Assembly: GCF_047495875.1 (NCBI RefSeq)
Contig: NC_092461.1
Span: 47,993,101 to 48,057,100 of the forward strand
DNA: 64,000 bases
Direction: 5' to 3'
DNA from: Pithys albifrons albifrons
Taxonomy: Eukaryota > Chordata > Aves > Passeriformes > Thamnophilidae
The notes below the pieces were generated by a model. The model was not told the DNA's origin. It searched no databases and saw only the letters and a list, made by a program, of their open reading frames with translations. A program made the translations under genes and the position numbers. Positions 10,831 through 22,797 of this stretch are shown here, piece after piece; the first letter of the stretch is position 1; each line of letters opens with the position of its first letter.

Positions 10831-12982
10831 TTGCATAGCTAGCAACATTTGATATCTTGGCAGAAACTATGTGATCTCCTCTTGGGGAGTGGTCTACTCT
10901 TCAGAAAAAGGTGGGTCTGCTCAAGTTCTCTCAAGTTCTGCTTCACCAATTGTCCAAGCTACATGGACTCTGAATTGCTATTTAGCACTTTCCTCACAAT
11001 TATTTCCCTCTGTGGCAAAACTCAGATGTAGCCTTGTGTGTTGTTTGCTCTAAGATGAAAGAAGACTGTACTGAAGTCCAAGTCTGCATTAGTGCGCTTT
11101 ACACCTACAAGTAACTCTTCTGTTTCATGTCTTGTCACTAGTATGCATCGCATTTGCAGCACGCCACTATAAACACCATTCCATAACAGAACTGTCATAT
11201 CTTAGTCACTTCAAATTGAAAATAACATCATATTTTAGAGTACATTTCAGAGGGGTGCCTATGACCTGAAAATATCTGGAGCAAGCATTGCTTATCTGGG
11301 GGGTAGTGGGCCTAGGTCAGTGGGAGATACTTTTTTTCCATTTGATCTGTAGGGACATTTCCTACAGCACTGTGGATACAGCGAGAAATTATGAAACACC
11401 AAAACAAATCCATCTTGTCTTTTATTTATTTGGTCAATGACCCTCAGCATTAATGCAAGACATCTTCAAGGAGGCCTTTGGCTTTGTCTACATTAGCAGG
11501 CAACGCTACAGAAATGGATCTGTATAGCAAGAGGGATTTTTAGACACTGTCTGCGTCATGTTTCAGGATGAGCTAGCTGCAGCCTGGACCATACCAAGAG
11601 TGGTCCTCTTAGAACTTTGTTTAGTTTCTTCCAAAGGGAATCCAGCCTTTATGCTTTGCAATGTCAACTTTGGGCCAGATCAGGGGATTCTCCTAAAAAC
11701 CACACTCACCAAACAAGAATGGAAACATGCACCTGTGGCATGAGCCTCAGTAAAAAGAACAATAAACCAGCCTGTGATGAAATGTGGTCAGTTAACCTTG
11801 GCTAACAGTCAAACCACAGTGTCAGGGGAAGAAAATAGGATGAGAAAGCTTGTAGATTGAGATAAAGGTAGGAAGATCACTTACCAATTATTGTCATGAG
11901 CAAAACAGGACTGAACTTGGGGAAAATAAATTTAGTTTATTGCCAATTAAAATACATTCAGGAAATAATCACTGTAGCTTTTACCTTTGCTACTTGGCCA
12001 TTTTCATTTAGAAAAGTAATGGTGATCCTTTTCCCCTGGCATATAATTTCACTCTATCCACATTTCAAATCTTTCCAGGCAGACTATTGAAATGAATGAG
12101 GAGGAGATGTGTCTAGCTGTAATGATAGCTAATCTTAAAGCCAAGATCGAGGTGTCACAAACATTACTGATCAAAGCAGACATTAATACTGTATTTTTTA
12201 TCAGTTGCTTTTAGCTTCCATGAATCAAAAAGTTCTGAGGCTTCTCTCTCAATAAATGAATTCTATGCTGACTTTACCCCAGCTCTGTGAAAGACTCCAG
12301 AGATTATCAATAGGTAGTTGTTCTTCATTCTTCAGGTTTTAATTCAACATTTTTTATTCAATTCCCATGTAAAACTTGTGAGATGGTCAAACTTCCAGTC
12401 TGTGGGTTATACCCAAGAGCAGGTTTTCTTCACAAAAGGACTCCAGATAACAGTATTTCTACAGAAGAGTATTTGATGAAGGATGAATCAACAAACAAAC
12501 AAGCACCAAAATAAAATTAGTCAGAGATAAGTTTAGGTAAGAAGAAGAAAATATTTGGAGAAACAGGAAAATCGCTAACAACAGAAAAATACACTTTTCC
12601 AGTGAACAAAGTCAGTCAGTGTCAAGAATCACACATTTTATACATATTCACATATATTAGAAAAATATGCAGTGACCCAAAACCTTTTAATGTTACAAAA
12701 AATTTTTTTCTTTATCTGAATTTTTTATATACACGTTATTTTTAATATTTATCATTTATCCAACACTGAGGAAGTGAGCCATGCCCTCCTTATCTGTAGA
12801 CTAAAAGATATGAAAATATAAGTCATGCAGGCAGAAAAACCATTCAAATTAAACCAAAAGGCTTTATTGGGAGGAATCTCTAGAAATTTTCCAGAGTCCA
12901 TAAAGTGCAACAAAATCCCAAATAACCTTATTAAACAACAAAGCAGTACCAGAAAGATTAAAGATCCTGAAGCAGAGGTTTT

Positions 12983-13120
12983 ACAAAAAATCAAATAAAC
13001 AAACAAAAAATATACAAACAAAAACCCCTCAACCAACCAACAAACCAACAAAAAAACCCAAACCAAAACCAAACAAACAAAAAAAAAACACCAAAAAAAC
13101 CCAACCCCCCAAACACCAAA
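12983..13120. repeat. A/C-rich low-complexity tract
   Basis: About 138 bases nearly devoid of G, composed of CAAA, CCAA and CCAAAA units ending in AACCCCCCAAACACC. On the minus strand it reads as a hydrophobic, F/V/L/W-rich frame with no biological meaning. Confidence 0.85.
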
Positions 13121-15094
13121 TTAGCAGTAGAAGTGGTCAATAGATTCCTTAAGGAAAAAACATGGCAGGAGCAGATATTATCCATACTTTTTTATCTTCA
13201 GTATTTGTATTTTTGCACCCAAAACTTCAAGCAGTTGTCTCAGGAATAGTCATTAAGGTGCATGTCAGAGCAGTGCTAATTATGGAAAACAAAAGCACTG
13301 GCAGTCCAGTAGTTCCCAATTCCTAAATCATCGCATCTCTCAACCATTTGCAAACTGCTGACATTGATCACATTAGAACACATCTCCTCCAGTATGGTTA
13401 CCAATAAAAATTTCACATGAGAATGGAAAAGACGCAAGAAGAAATACTAGTAATTCTGAGGATTGGCTTCTGATTGACATACTGGATATAAAGACTGCCA
13501 AAACCAGAAAATCTCAGGACAATGTTCAAAGACTATGAGGCCTTTGATTTTGTCCCCTATGCATGAATAAAGAAGCACTAAGTATGTATAGCACTACAAT
13601 AACATAATTCTTGAAAATTTACATAAAACCATATTGAAAACAGAACTCACCCTTCAAGACTGCAACTTATACCCAGTCCATAGCCCCTGGGGAAGTTTCT
13701 GTGGGAGACTTTTTATTATCACAATTTTCATAATTTACAACTTGTCATTATTCCGCCTTCAGAGGAAAAATTGAACAGAAATTCAATCTAGAAAAACATT
13801 ACTAATAAACACCCCACATATAAATAGTCTTGGGTGATTGCTCAGTCAGGTAAAATTATTCTAACCTCATGAAGATCATCAAGCCTTTCCAGAAATCACA
13901 CAGCTCAGACAAGTTGCAAGAACTTATTTATTTTTAACACCAGAGGAAGCCACTGAACTGTTATCCATCAGAGAAAACTGACTCAACCACAAAATTAGCA
14001 GAAAAAGCCTCTTCAAGACAACTAATTCCATGCCCTATCCAGAAATGTGTTACAGTGACTTACTATAATAGAACTGAGGTGATTGGAAGAATAACCAAAA
14101 AAGTGACTTACTCCATAAAGAATATTACCTTCGAAAACTGACGCTGAAATATTAAGTATACTTAGAAGGAAAGCTAGAAGAAGCCTGGAAAGCTTGTGTT
14201 TAGCTGTTTCTTAGACAAGCTTTAAAGTTATTCAGTAAGGGAGTAATTGTGGAAAACACAGGGAAGAAATCCAATCATAGGAAGAAAATCAGTTTTAGAT
14301 GCAGGAGGCCTTGATATAGGAAACGGGCGAAGAGACATTAAAATGTCAATAAAGACTCTTCTGGGTAAGATAGCTCAGCTAAAATCATTCACTGCAGTCC
14401 TGACTGCAGTTGCACACTGCCTCTTGACACACAAAGGGAGGAGGGGATAACACATGTGAAAGGCTATAAAACATAATGCCATAATACATTTGGCACAATG
14501 TGTTAACCACAGATAGCATCAACACTGCCCTTCACTATGGTCTGTGTGGCCAGTATTTCCCTCCTAGACATCACAAACAATGAGATCAGAAGTCTAATCT
14601 ACTGGAAGATGAAAGAAAAGAGGGAAGAACCTCTGGGATCTTGTATCTGGATGGATCAGTAAAAGGCAGAAAAAACAGATTCCAGAGACTTCAAGATCAT
14701 CATCAACGTTATCAACACTGCCTGCTGTAAGCTTAGCATAAGACAGAAAGGGAAGTGCAGTTCCAATATTTTTGCACAACCACTTTGAATATAAGCCTTC
14801 TGGTGAGCTCTGAAAAGGACAGGTAGGAGAATGATCACAGGAGTAATGATTTGAACAAACTTCTGCGACTCAGCCTGAAATCTTGAGACAACCTCGAGGC
14901 AACCTCTTAACAATCTGAACAATGATCTGAACATTTCCATCAGTATCTAGAGTTCCTGGGAACCTGGCTTTTTTTTTTCCTTGATATTTTTCACATTTTG
15001 ACCACACTCTGACCCTAAAGATCTGGAGGTTTAGCTGGAGGTGAAACACTGTCAGTTTATAAACAATTACACCAAAACACCAGAATATGATATG

Positions 15095-15120
15095 AAAAAC
15101 AAACAAACAAACAAACAAAG
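15095..15120. repeat. (AAAC)n microsatellite
   Basis: A short perfect run of AAAC units (about six). Confidence 0.85.
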
Positions 15121-15497
15121 AGATTGGCAACTTAGTTATTAAAAAAATAGAGGATAAACAAGAGAATATAACAGGATAAAATAATCACATAAACCCAGAG
15201 ATGACTGCAAGTTATGTAGCATAGTGTTCTAAGGTGATAACTACTTCCTTCCAAAAAAAAACCCAAAACCAAAACACACCAAAGTTACTGTCAGTTCTCT
15301 GCTGGTAAAAATCTACTGCTCTGAACCATTGTCTGTGTAAAGCTGGATGCAACTTCACATAGCACAATAGTTACCATTACATGATAGAAGAAGGTGAAGC
15401 TACGCAGGACAAAATGGGATGAGTTGCCCTATTAGCTACTTTAAAAAACCAAGTACATTTCTGACTTCAGAGCTCCTTAATATAGTTCAGATTTACC

Positions 15498-15570
15498 ACA
15501 ACAAACAAACAAACAAACAAACAAACCACAAACCCCACAAAAACAAACAAACAAACAAAGAAACAAAGGC
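15498..15570. repeat. (CAAA)n microsatellite, interrupted
   Basis: Two runs of CAAA units separated by CCACAAACCCCACAAAAA, so the array is compound and about 73 bases long. Confidence 0.85.
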
Positions 15571-18500
15571 ATGAAAAGACTGCAAATAGACAATAAAAAA
15601 AATTACTAAAGTGTTGCCCTTACTGACATTCCTTTGAGACTGGCTGTTGTGTTGTGCTGCTGTCATAGCAGTGAAACTCATTTTCCCACTGGGCATATGT
15701 TGTCACATGTACTTCATTTCCAGTAAAAAAACAATAAAGAGCTTTTAATGAAAAGCAGTCTTAATATTCCTGTGGTGGAATCTTTCTTCATAGACAGAAA
15801 AATGGGATTGACTTCAGCAGTTCATTTGGATTTGCACAAAGAGAGAGGATCTGGCACATAGAGCTGAGATGCAGCAATGTTACTGTGGAGCACAGTATGA
15901 GAAATCAAATGTGATGTTTTCTCCTTGTTCCTGCTTTTTCCAATTTAGTATCATAGTGTCCAAGACCTTCAGTATGTATTTCCTACAGCTGTTTCAGTGC
16001 CATCACACTTAGTCTATGCCATTGCCAGAGTAAATTTTGTTAACACAAGCAGTGATCTCAGCAGTACACTGGTTTTGATCTCTTGTGGCTACCATTCTCA
16101 TTTCTCTTCTCCAACATCATTATCAGATGGTCCTGTCTCTTATACAACTTAAGAAAATATTATTTCATCTAGAAGAAAATGATACAGTTGGTCATGGTTC
16201 TGTGTCTTCCTAGATGCTGTTTAGCTACTGCAGATAGAGCTAAAGTTATTCACACCCATTGAGGCACATACATATATCATAGGTCAGAGCTAAGTACGAC
16301 ATAAAGCAACTGACTCTGGGTCTACTTTGAGAGACATGAGCCAGTAAAGTAGCATAATATGGTAGAAGCTGCAGACATCCTTTCTGGGCTCTGTAGTGAG
16401 GAATAAATTCAGATTCAACACTCACTGAATCATTATTTTATGGTTAAGATAACTAGTGGTAAAGAAAGCAGTTAATGATGTTTTATTTTCAAAACCCAGT
16501 AATTTATAATGAGTCTTCAAGGTCCATAATGCAAATCAGAACATTTCCACTATATTCCTGCTCACTAATTCTATTTCCATCTGACAGATTTCACACATGA
16601 TAAGTAATACTTAGCATAGTTAAGGGGGATATCCCAATATCAAGTGGGATATTGATGCTATTTAACTTCAGTTGTCTGAAAACTGATGTCTACCTTGAAG
16701 ACTTTGATAAAAGAGGAACAATGTTTAAAAACTGAACAGCAGAAGGAAACTTCACTTTGTATCTGTGATATGAATAGTCAATCCAAGGCCAGAACATGTC
16801 ATCCACACACAAATTTGGTACTCACCAACTGTGTCCTAATACAGGTTTGAAATTTGCAGTGCTTCGGGAGCTGATTAATATGTAGATGGATAGTTTCTTT
16901 CTTACGGGTGGAAATATTTTTCAGAAATTTTGGCAGATGGCTGTGGGGCAGTATCAAACTCAGTTATCCATTTGAATGTTCTGCTGTAACTTTATCTAAG
17001 CTTATGCTTGCCATCTAGGCTCCCTCTCTAGACAGTGGACTGATCTCTTTATTGACCACAGAATAAGTCTGCATGAGTAGCTTGGATTATATTTCTAACT
17101 CTTAGATATTCTGTTTTAAGTACAATGAATCCCACATAAAGTGCTTTATAGTTGTCATCAGTTTGACCTTTTTTGGTTTGATACATGAGTGTGTTTTTTA
17201 CCTTGCTATTTAATGCAGACTGTGTTTTAGCTTTTAACTTTTACCATTTTAAAAGTTTGATAAACTTGTTTTGGGGCATAGAAATCTTAGAAGCCAGGCT
17301 GCAATGCAAGTTTAATTGTTTGGATGGACAGAATTTTTTAAAGCTCTATGCCTATCAGATTCTCTTGACTTCATTTTGAATACATTTTAGTTTATCAAAG
17401 TAAAGGGTAAAAATCCTGGAAAGACAGGAAAGACATTTATAAATGAGAAGTGAAAAGCAAGAAAATGAAGATATGCAGTTTCACAGTCTAAACAGTGCAT
17501 GTTATTGAATATACTTTTTTTTCTGAGAAGGACTCCATCCTGGGTGTGTCCCCCATTTATATTTGGTGGGTTTCTTGTTGCTAGTGGCTAGGTAGAATTT
17601 TTTAAAATACTTCATGTTTTCTCATTTTATTTAAAAGACCCTAATTTAGGAAGGAGTTTTTTTAATTTATTAGTAATTTAAGAGAATGTTAATGAAATAT
17701 TCTAAGGATTCTTTAAAGCTGAATATTACAGATAACCAGAGGGAGAGTTTTGACTGATATCCCATGACTGGTTAACTCTGCATTCACAATGGTGTCTCTT
17801 TTTTAATATAGATATATAAAAGTGTAAAAGCTTCTTTGGTCTCTGTAATGGTTTACTAAAATATTTGATTTTCTAAAATATTTGCTGAGTATGAACAGTA
17901 CACTAAAAAATGTTGATAGTCACTTGTAGAGACTATGTGTGACTTCATTGTACCTGTGACATACTGGGCTTTTAGAATACTTTAATCAGTCTTCCCTTAG
18001 TCTTGGCAGCTTTGAGACCTGCTATCACAACAGCACTTCAGTTTTTCTGAAGCATTCAATGTCCTGGATGTTGACTTTTTAAAACATTGTCTCTCTGGAA
18101 GGCAAGAGAAGCCCCTGTCAGCTGAATTGTTGTGCTTTCATCAGGGTTTCCACTGCTTTACTTCTGTGTTGGAGTCATACCTGAACAGTTTTGATTCAAA
18201 GGATCTGCATAACCATATTGGGGCTCTCCTTAATCTCCCATTAATGCTGGCATTTATGAGACTTTACAGCAAGAGCCTGCTTGAAGTGCATTTCATTGAC
18301 ATCTGATTTATTTCACATACAATAAAATGTTGCTGGCTTACAGTTAAAAGTTCCAATAAAACAAATTCCTTACTCCCTTTCCCTTAATTCTATCCCACTA
18401 TTCTATCTCTATATTTCCTCTTCTCTTCCCCCCACCCCACTGTAGCTTGACCTCAGGATGAAGAAGTGCACAAATGTACATGCACACAGGTGCACCTCCC

Positions 18501-18589
18501 CATAAATACCCTACAGACCCTATGGTTTTTGACAGATTTCTGCCTGTTTGGTGGCTCTGTCAGAGTCACAGCTCCAGTAAAACTTGCTC

Positions 18590-18730
18590 TTCACTTCAAT
18601 CCTAATGGGCAATTTTAGGCTCATGATGAAGAGTAAGACAAGCAGGCAAATGGCTGTAAGCGCGCAAGCTTGAAGGGGTTTCATTGCCAGCTCATTATAG
18701 CTCCACTAATGAGATTTCCATCCAATTTGT
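18590..18730. promoter_or_regulatory. Possible conserved non-coding element
   Basis: A segment that differs from its surroundings in containing balanced composition, a retained GCGCGC (about 18660-18665), and homeodomain-type cores (CTAATGGGCAATT at about 18602, ACTAATGAG near 18703). This appearance is typical of conserved developmental enhancers, but conservation itself is not visible from one sequence. Treat as a guess. Confidence 0.2.
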
Positions 18731-20487
18731 GGGATAGCACAGCTCAAGTCAAAAGAGGGACAGAGCTACCAATATAGTGGGATTAGTATGCCTTATTAAA
18801 AAAAAAATAACCTTTGTTAAATTAGGACTCAGTGTTTGGGGCAGTGACCTTATACACTGGCACAAAACAAAAACAATTGCTGGATTATTTACATCATGCT
18901 CATCAGCTTGGCATAATTGCTGAAGTAATGTGAAACTCATACAATTCACTTAGGCAATAACAAATACATAAGTTATGTACAATCTGCAGTAAAGTACAGT
19001 TAGTAAGATTTTTGATAGCAAAGTTTTGAATTCTGTTTATGAAAATGTTTTTACAATGAATCTTGGGATGCATAAAGAAAATGACAAAAAGAAACAGAGA
19101 TTCTGTGACACTAAAATAGAAACCAGTGAGGACATATAAAGGCATTCCCCAATTCTGTGGTTGCACATAAGGAAGTGAAATTCAAGAAAAGTGAACAAGT
19201 TCTAGAAATATAGCAAAAGTTTCTTTCTAATGCACCCAGAGATCTGTCATCCGCACTCCAAGTTTGCTAATCTCCAAGTCTCAAATAAGGTGGTGTTTAT
19301 TTCTTGCTTAGATATAATGATTTATTTTGATTAACCCAGTCCCTATGTAAATCCCCTTGAAACACAGACATACATCTTCAAATTCTGAACTCAGTAACAA
19401 AAGCTGATCACTTCATTATTCAAGTATGCAGTTATTATACATTGCAATAGGCTTCTTATTTGGACAGATCTAGCATATAGCCAAATTGAAAATAGTTATA
19501 AATTTGTTTCATTCAACCTGAAGTAGATCTTAGTTCTCTAAATTGTACTGCATTTGCCATCATCACAAAGAATGTAGATGTAGTTCTCCGTGTTGCAAGG
19601 GCCTCACTCTCCCGGACTTCTGGAAGTAGCAAGTAATATTCAAACTAAGAACTAACATTTGTCCTCGCTGAACATTGCTCTGTCTCCATGGAGGCAGATA
19701 TTTCTGTCTAAATCCACGTGACTTTTTTTAAAAACTGGAAAGCACTGTAACAGGATTTTTTTTCACAGTAGCAAAACCTCAGTTCTGTAACCAAATGAAG
19801 TCAGCCTGGTTTAATCAGGCTATCAATCACCCTGCAGAAACTAGAGAGAAGGCAAATAATTTTTTTCCATCTCCTGCAAGGCACAGAATACACCATCAAA
19901 ATGTCTCAGTGCTGCACTGGACCAAATTTGGCATGGAACTTCTACCAGAAGGTAGAAGTATCAGGCTCTGCTACTTACCACACTGCAAGTAATTTTTAAG
20001 TTATGCTAGAAAAAAGGCAAAGCTACATTTATGAACCTCCTCAAAAACACTGGAGCATAGAAAGGTCATTAGAAGATGCTGTCAGTCTGCTAATCAATCA
20101 GCCATCAGCCAATATTTATTCCACAGGCTAGAGATTCAAAGCATCTGCTGGTCTTGTAAGGCAGTCTGTCAAAGTGGCACACATACACCTCAGCCTGTTG
20201 TTTTTCACTCATTTCACACCAGCAAGACCAACTGCTAGCTGAAGTGTCCTGGTAAGCACCATGCTCAGCAGGAATCACATGCTATGGACACTTGGGCAAC
20301 AGGAGAGCTGTGCAATACTGGCAACCAGAGGCTGTATAGCTGCATTCCCATGTACTAAGCATGGTCTGCTTTGCAATTGCAGCTTGATCTTAAAATGCTT
20401 TAGAGATGAGCATGCTACACCAGAGAACTAGTAACACTTATAAAGAGTAAAAATAGAAGACTTAATTAAAATCTTAGTGTTTTCAAG

Positions 20488-20592
20488 TGCCCTGATGCCC
20501 TATCTTGTCAGATCTCGGAAGCTAAGCAGGGTCAGGCCTGGTTAGTATTTAGATGGGAGAGCTCCTGGCAATACCAGGGTCTGTAGGTTCTA
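20488..20592 (+). pseudogene. 5S rRNA-derived sequence
   Basis: About 105 bases match vertebrate 5S rRNA from roughly nucleotide 17 to the 3' end at about 85-90% identity by eye. The best stretch is GATCTCGGAAGCTAAGCAGG at 20511-20530. The internal promoter Box A (AGCTAAGCAGGGTCA, 20520-20534) is almost intact. The Box C region (AGATGGGAGAGCTCCTGG, 20551-20568) has a few changes. The first 16 or so nucleotides and the terminal T-run that stops polymerase III are absent. Therefore it is not a functional 5S gene; it is either a pseudogene or the head of a 5S-derived SINE. Confidence 0.88.
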
Positions 20593-20795
20593 GTCCTGAG
20601 GACTTCACTGTCACCATCCAAGCTCACTTGGCCATGGCAGAAGGACCTTAGGAGTTGAAGGGCAAGGCCAGTTCTCCACGTGCTGTGCCTCACCTAAAAA
20701 ATCCACTGTGCAGACTCAAAGGACACACCCACGTGGTAGAGCCCTTCCCAAATCTTCGTTCCCGAAGCCGAGTCATACGTACATACAAAAACTGA
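20488..20795 (+). mobile_element. Candidate 5S-headed composite SINE
   Basis: The 5S-like head is followed without a T-terminator by about 200 bases of non-5S sequence. This body retains several CpGs (TTCGTTCCCGAAGCCGAG near 20757-20774) in an AT-rich neighbourhood. The element seems to end at CATACGTACATAC (about 20775-20788), a short tetranucleotide-like tail. Head, body and simple tail are the layout of SINEs copied by RTE- or CR1-type LINEs. 5S-headed SINEs are known in fish, reptiles and as the head of the ancient amniote AmnSINE1. I cannot name this family. No target duplication was found by eye. Alternatively the body is chance sequence beside a 5S pseudogene. Confidence 0.5.
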
Positions 20796-22480
20796 CACAA
20801 ACTGAAACAATTCAGGGTTGTTGACTAAAATAAAATGGTTAACTGCAGACAAATCTTGCAGGATCTGCTTGCGCCATCAGATTTTTTGCCAGGGCAAATG
20901 CCTACCCACCTTGTTGTTTAACCCACAGATATGCTGGGACATCTATTGCATATAACACCTCAAGGATTTTTAAGCCTCATTAGTTGTATTTCTACCCCAG
21001 CCTGAGAGCTGCCAGTTGCTAAGTCAGACATTACTATGTTCTGCAATAATGATACTCTAAAGGAAATTGGAGGAATGTGCTTTTTCTTCAGGAGTCTGAA
21101 AGTAGCTCTAGAGTTTTTATGCAGAAAAATGCTACAGTTTTATAATTTGATGAAGAAAGAAACCACCACAATCTGCTTTGGCAGCATGTTCACTGTGATT
21201 TCTGCAGTGTGTGAACACAGCAAGGAGAGTGACAGGGTTTGGGGGGATTTCTCAGCCAAGCAATGTAAGTCAGAAACAAGTTCAACTCTGGTGAAAATTT
21301 TCCTTTGCCTTTAATTATCATCTCATTGTATATTTGTAAAATCTACCTCCTATAAGGCACAGTGTTACTATATAACTTTTTTTAAAAAAAGTTAGTTCTT
21401 TCTCATGTGGTTAATAACTGTTTTTCATCTCAACATAAATGAGATGCTTTTTGTAGAGTCCAAAGAGAAAGGAAAAATTTACAATGCCTTTGTGTGCATG
21501 TTGCTTTGGAATTGCATTCTAATGACTCTCATAATGAAAATATTCAGGCATGGAAATCCTCCTGATTTTACAGCATTTCAGAATATTTCCCAACAGGTAC
21601 TTATACCAATAGATACTTCAGGAGCTTGCTATTTTGGATCAATGCACATATGGGACACTATTACTGTCCTGTTATTCAATAGCACATTATAGAAGGAAGC
21701 CATACAGAACCGTAGGTATGGAAATTAAGAAGTTTGAGGGAATTCATGCTTTCCCAAGGTATTGCATTAATATCCATGCACCTTCCAGAGAAATTAGTTA
21801 AATAATTCACTTCAAAAATGTCCTGTTTTTCACAGAACTTTGTGGCAGTAGACCTAGCTATATTTCAAAACATAACTTTTTCTATTACAGTCCAAAGAAA
21901 GCCTGTCTTTTGCAAGGCACAACCCAATGAACAGGTTACACTTCCTAATTCTTTTTCACCTGAAATAATCTGTTTATGTTTTCCCCTGGTGTTGAACCAG
22001 AGGCAGTGCAGGATGTAGGGAATTAATTTGCCTGTGTGAGCTACATTGCTTGATTCATATGAAATGTAAAGGACAAAAATGGCAGTGGAAATCCCTTCTG
22101 CCAATGACATTCTGTTTTGGTTTTCATATAAGTGTTCTTAAAGGAAGGAAGTTTTCCTAATGAATGAACCAAAGGTGTAGAATTAGGTTTTAAAATGTCT
22201 TCTTGACACAGGAATTAGATTTTAAAGGAAGTATCTTCCTGCAAGCAAAGAATTTGTTCCATGACTATAAAAAATTAGGACAAAAAGTTTTTTAAGTTTT
22301 AGTTCACAGCCATGTTGCGAAATAAGCCTATAAACCGCTTGTCAACTTGTCAACAGACTATGAAAAAGCCTTTAAAATAAGCATAGTTTCCTTCTATTCT
22401 CAAAACCTGCTTTATGATCATATTTTACATTCAGACCTTGTAGATAAATACCTTACTTGTTTTTGTATTGATATGGTTAG
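20796..22480. other. No gene recognised; one perfect palindrome
   Basis: AT-rich sequence with no coding frame I recognise. A perfect 20-bp palindrome lies at 21374-21393 (listed separately). Confidence 0.5.
21374..21393. repeat. Perfect 20-bp palindrome (AAC T7 A7 GTT)
   Basis: AAC followed by seven T, seven A and GTT is its own reverse complement. It can extrude as a short cruciform, or may simply be a chance A/T run. Confidence 0.8.
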
Positions 22481-22797
22481 TGTCATGACTGATTTTGGTT
22501 AGGTTAGATAACAGCGGGATCCCTGTCTCTTTGGATGTGTTAGTCCTTTAAACCTGGGTAGGAAATCACTCTCATGGTGCCCAAAGCACTGGAAGCGAGA
22601 TGAGGAACTCCATCTGCTGCCTGGTCTAGCTGGAAAACTCAGAGAGGGAATGGAAGGGTGTCCTGCCTGTGCCCAGGCTGCCAAACTGGTACTGAGGGAC
22701 CTATCAGAGCCAAGCTCCCCAAACAGCATGCAGCCGTCTGGTCTTTCAATTAAACACTGGAGTCTGAGTTAAGGAGTCGGTTCCTTATTCTACCACA
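22481..22797 (+). mobile_element. Possible LTR or LTR fragment
   Basis: A GC-richer island in AT-rich sequence. It begins TGTCATGACT and ends TTCTACCACA, so TG...CA ends can be drawn. A poly(A)-type signal (ATTAAA in CAATTAAACACTGG, near 22749) stands about 45 bases before the end, as in an R/U5 region. No TATA box was found and the 5-bp flanks do not match at these borders, so the assignment is weak. Other possibilities are an unrelated old repeat or a unique GC-richer segment. Confidence 0.22.

Larger units (their letters stand above)
10831..20487. other. Long gene-free stretch, with A/C tracts and a possible conserved element
   Basis: Almost 10 kb without a recognised gene or dateable transposon. 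Low-complexity A/C tracts at 12983-13120, 15095-15120 and 15498-15570 are listed separately, as is a possible conserved non-coding segment at 18590-18730. The open frames are short, and several consist of low-complexity tracts read on the opposite strand. Confidence 0.5.

Noticed and set aside
20488..20592. Functional 5S rRNA gene
   Set aside because: The 5' end is missing, Box C is altered and no T-run terminator follows the homology.
21036..21314. 92-codon frame
   Set aside because: Length expected by chance in this much sequence; no domain or exon signals.
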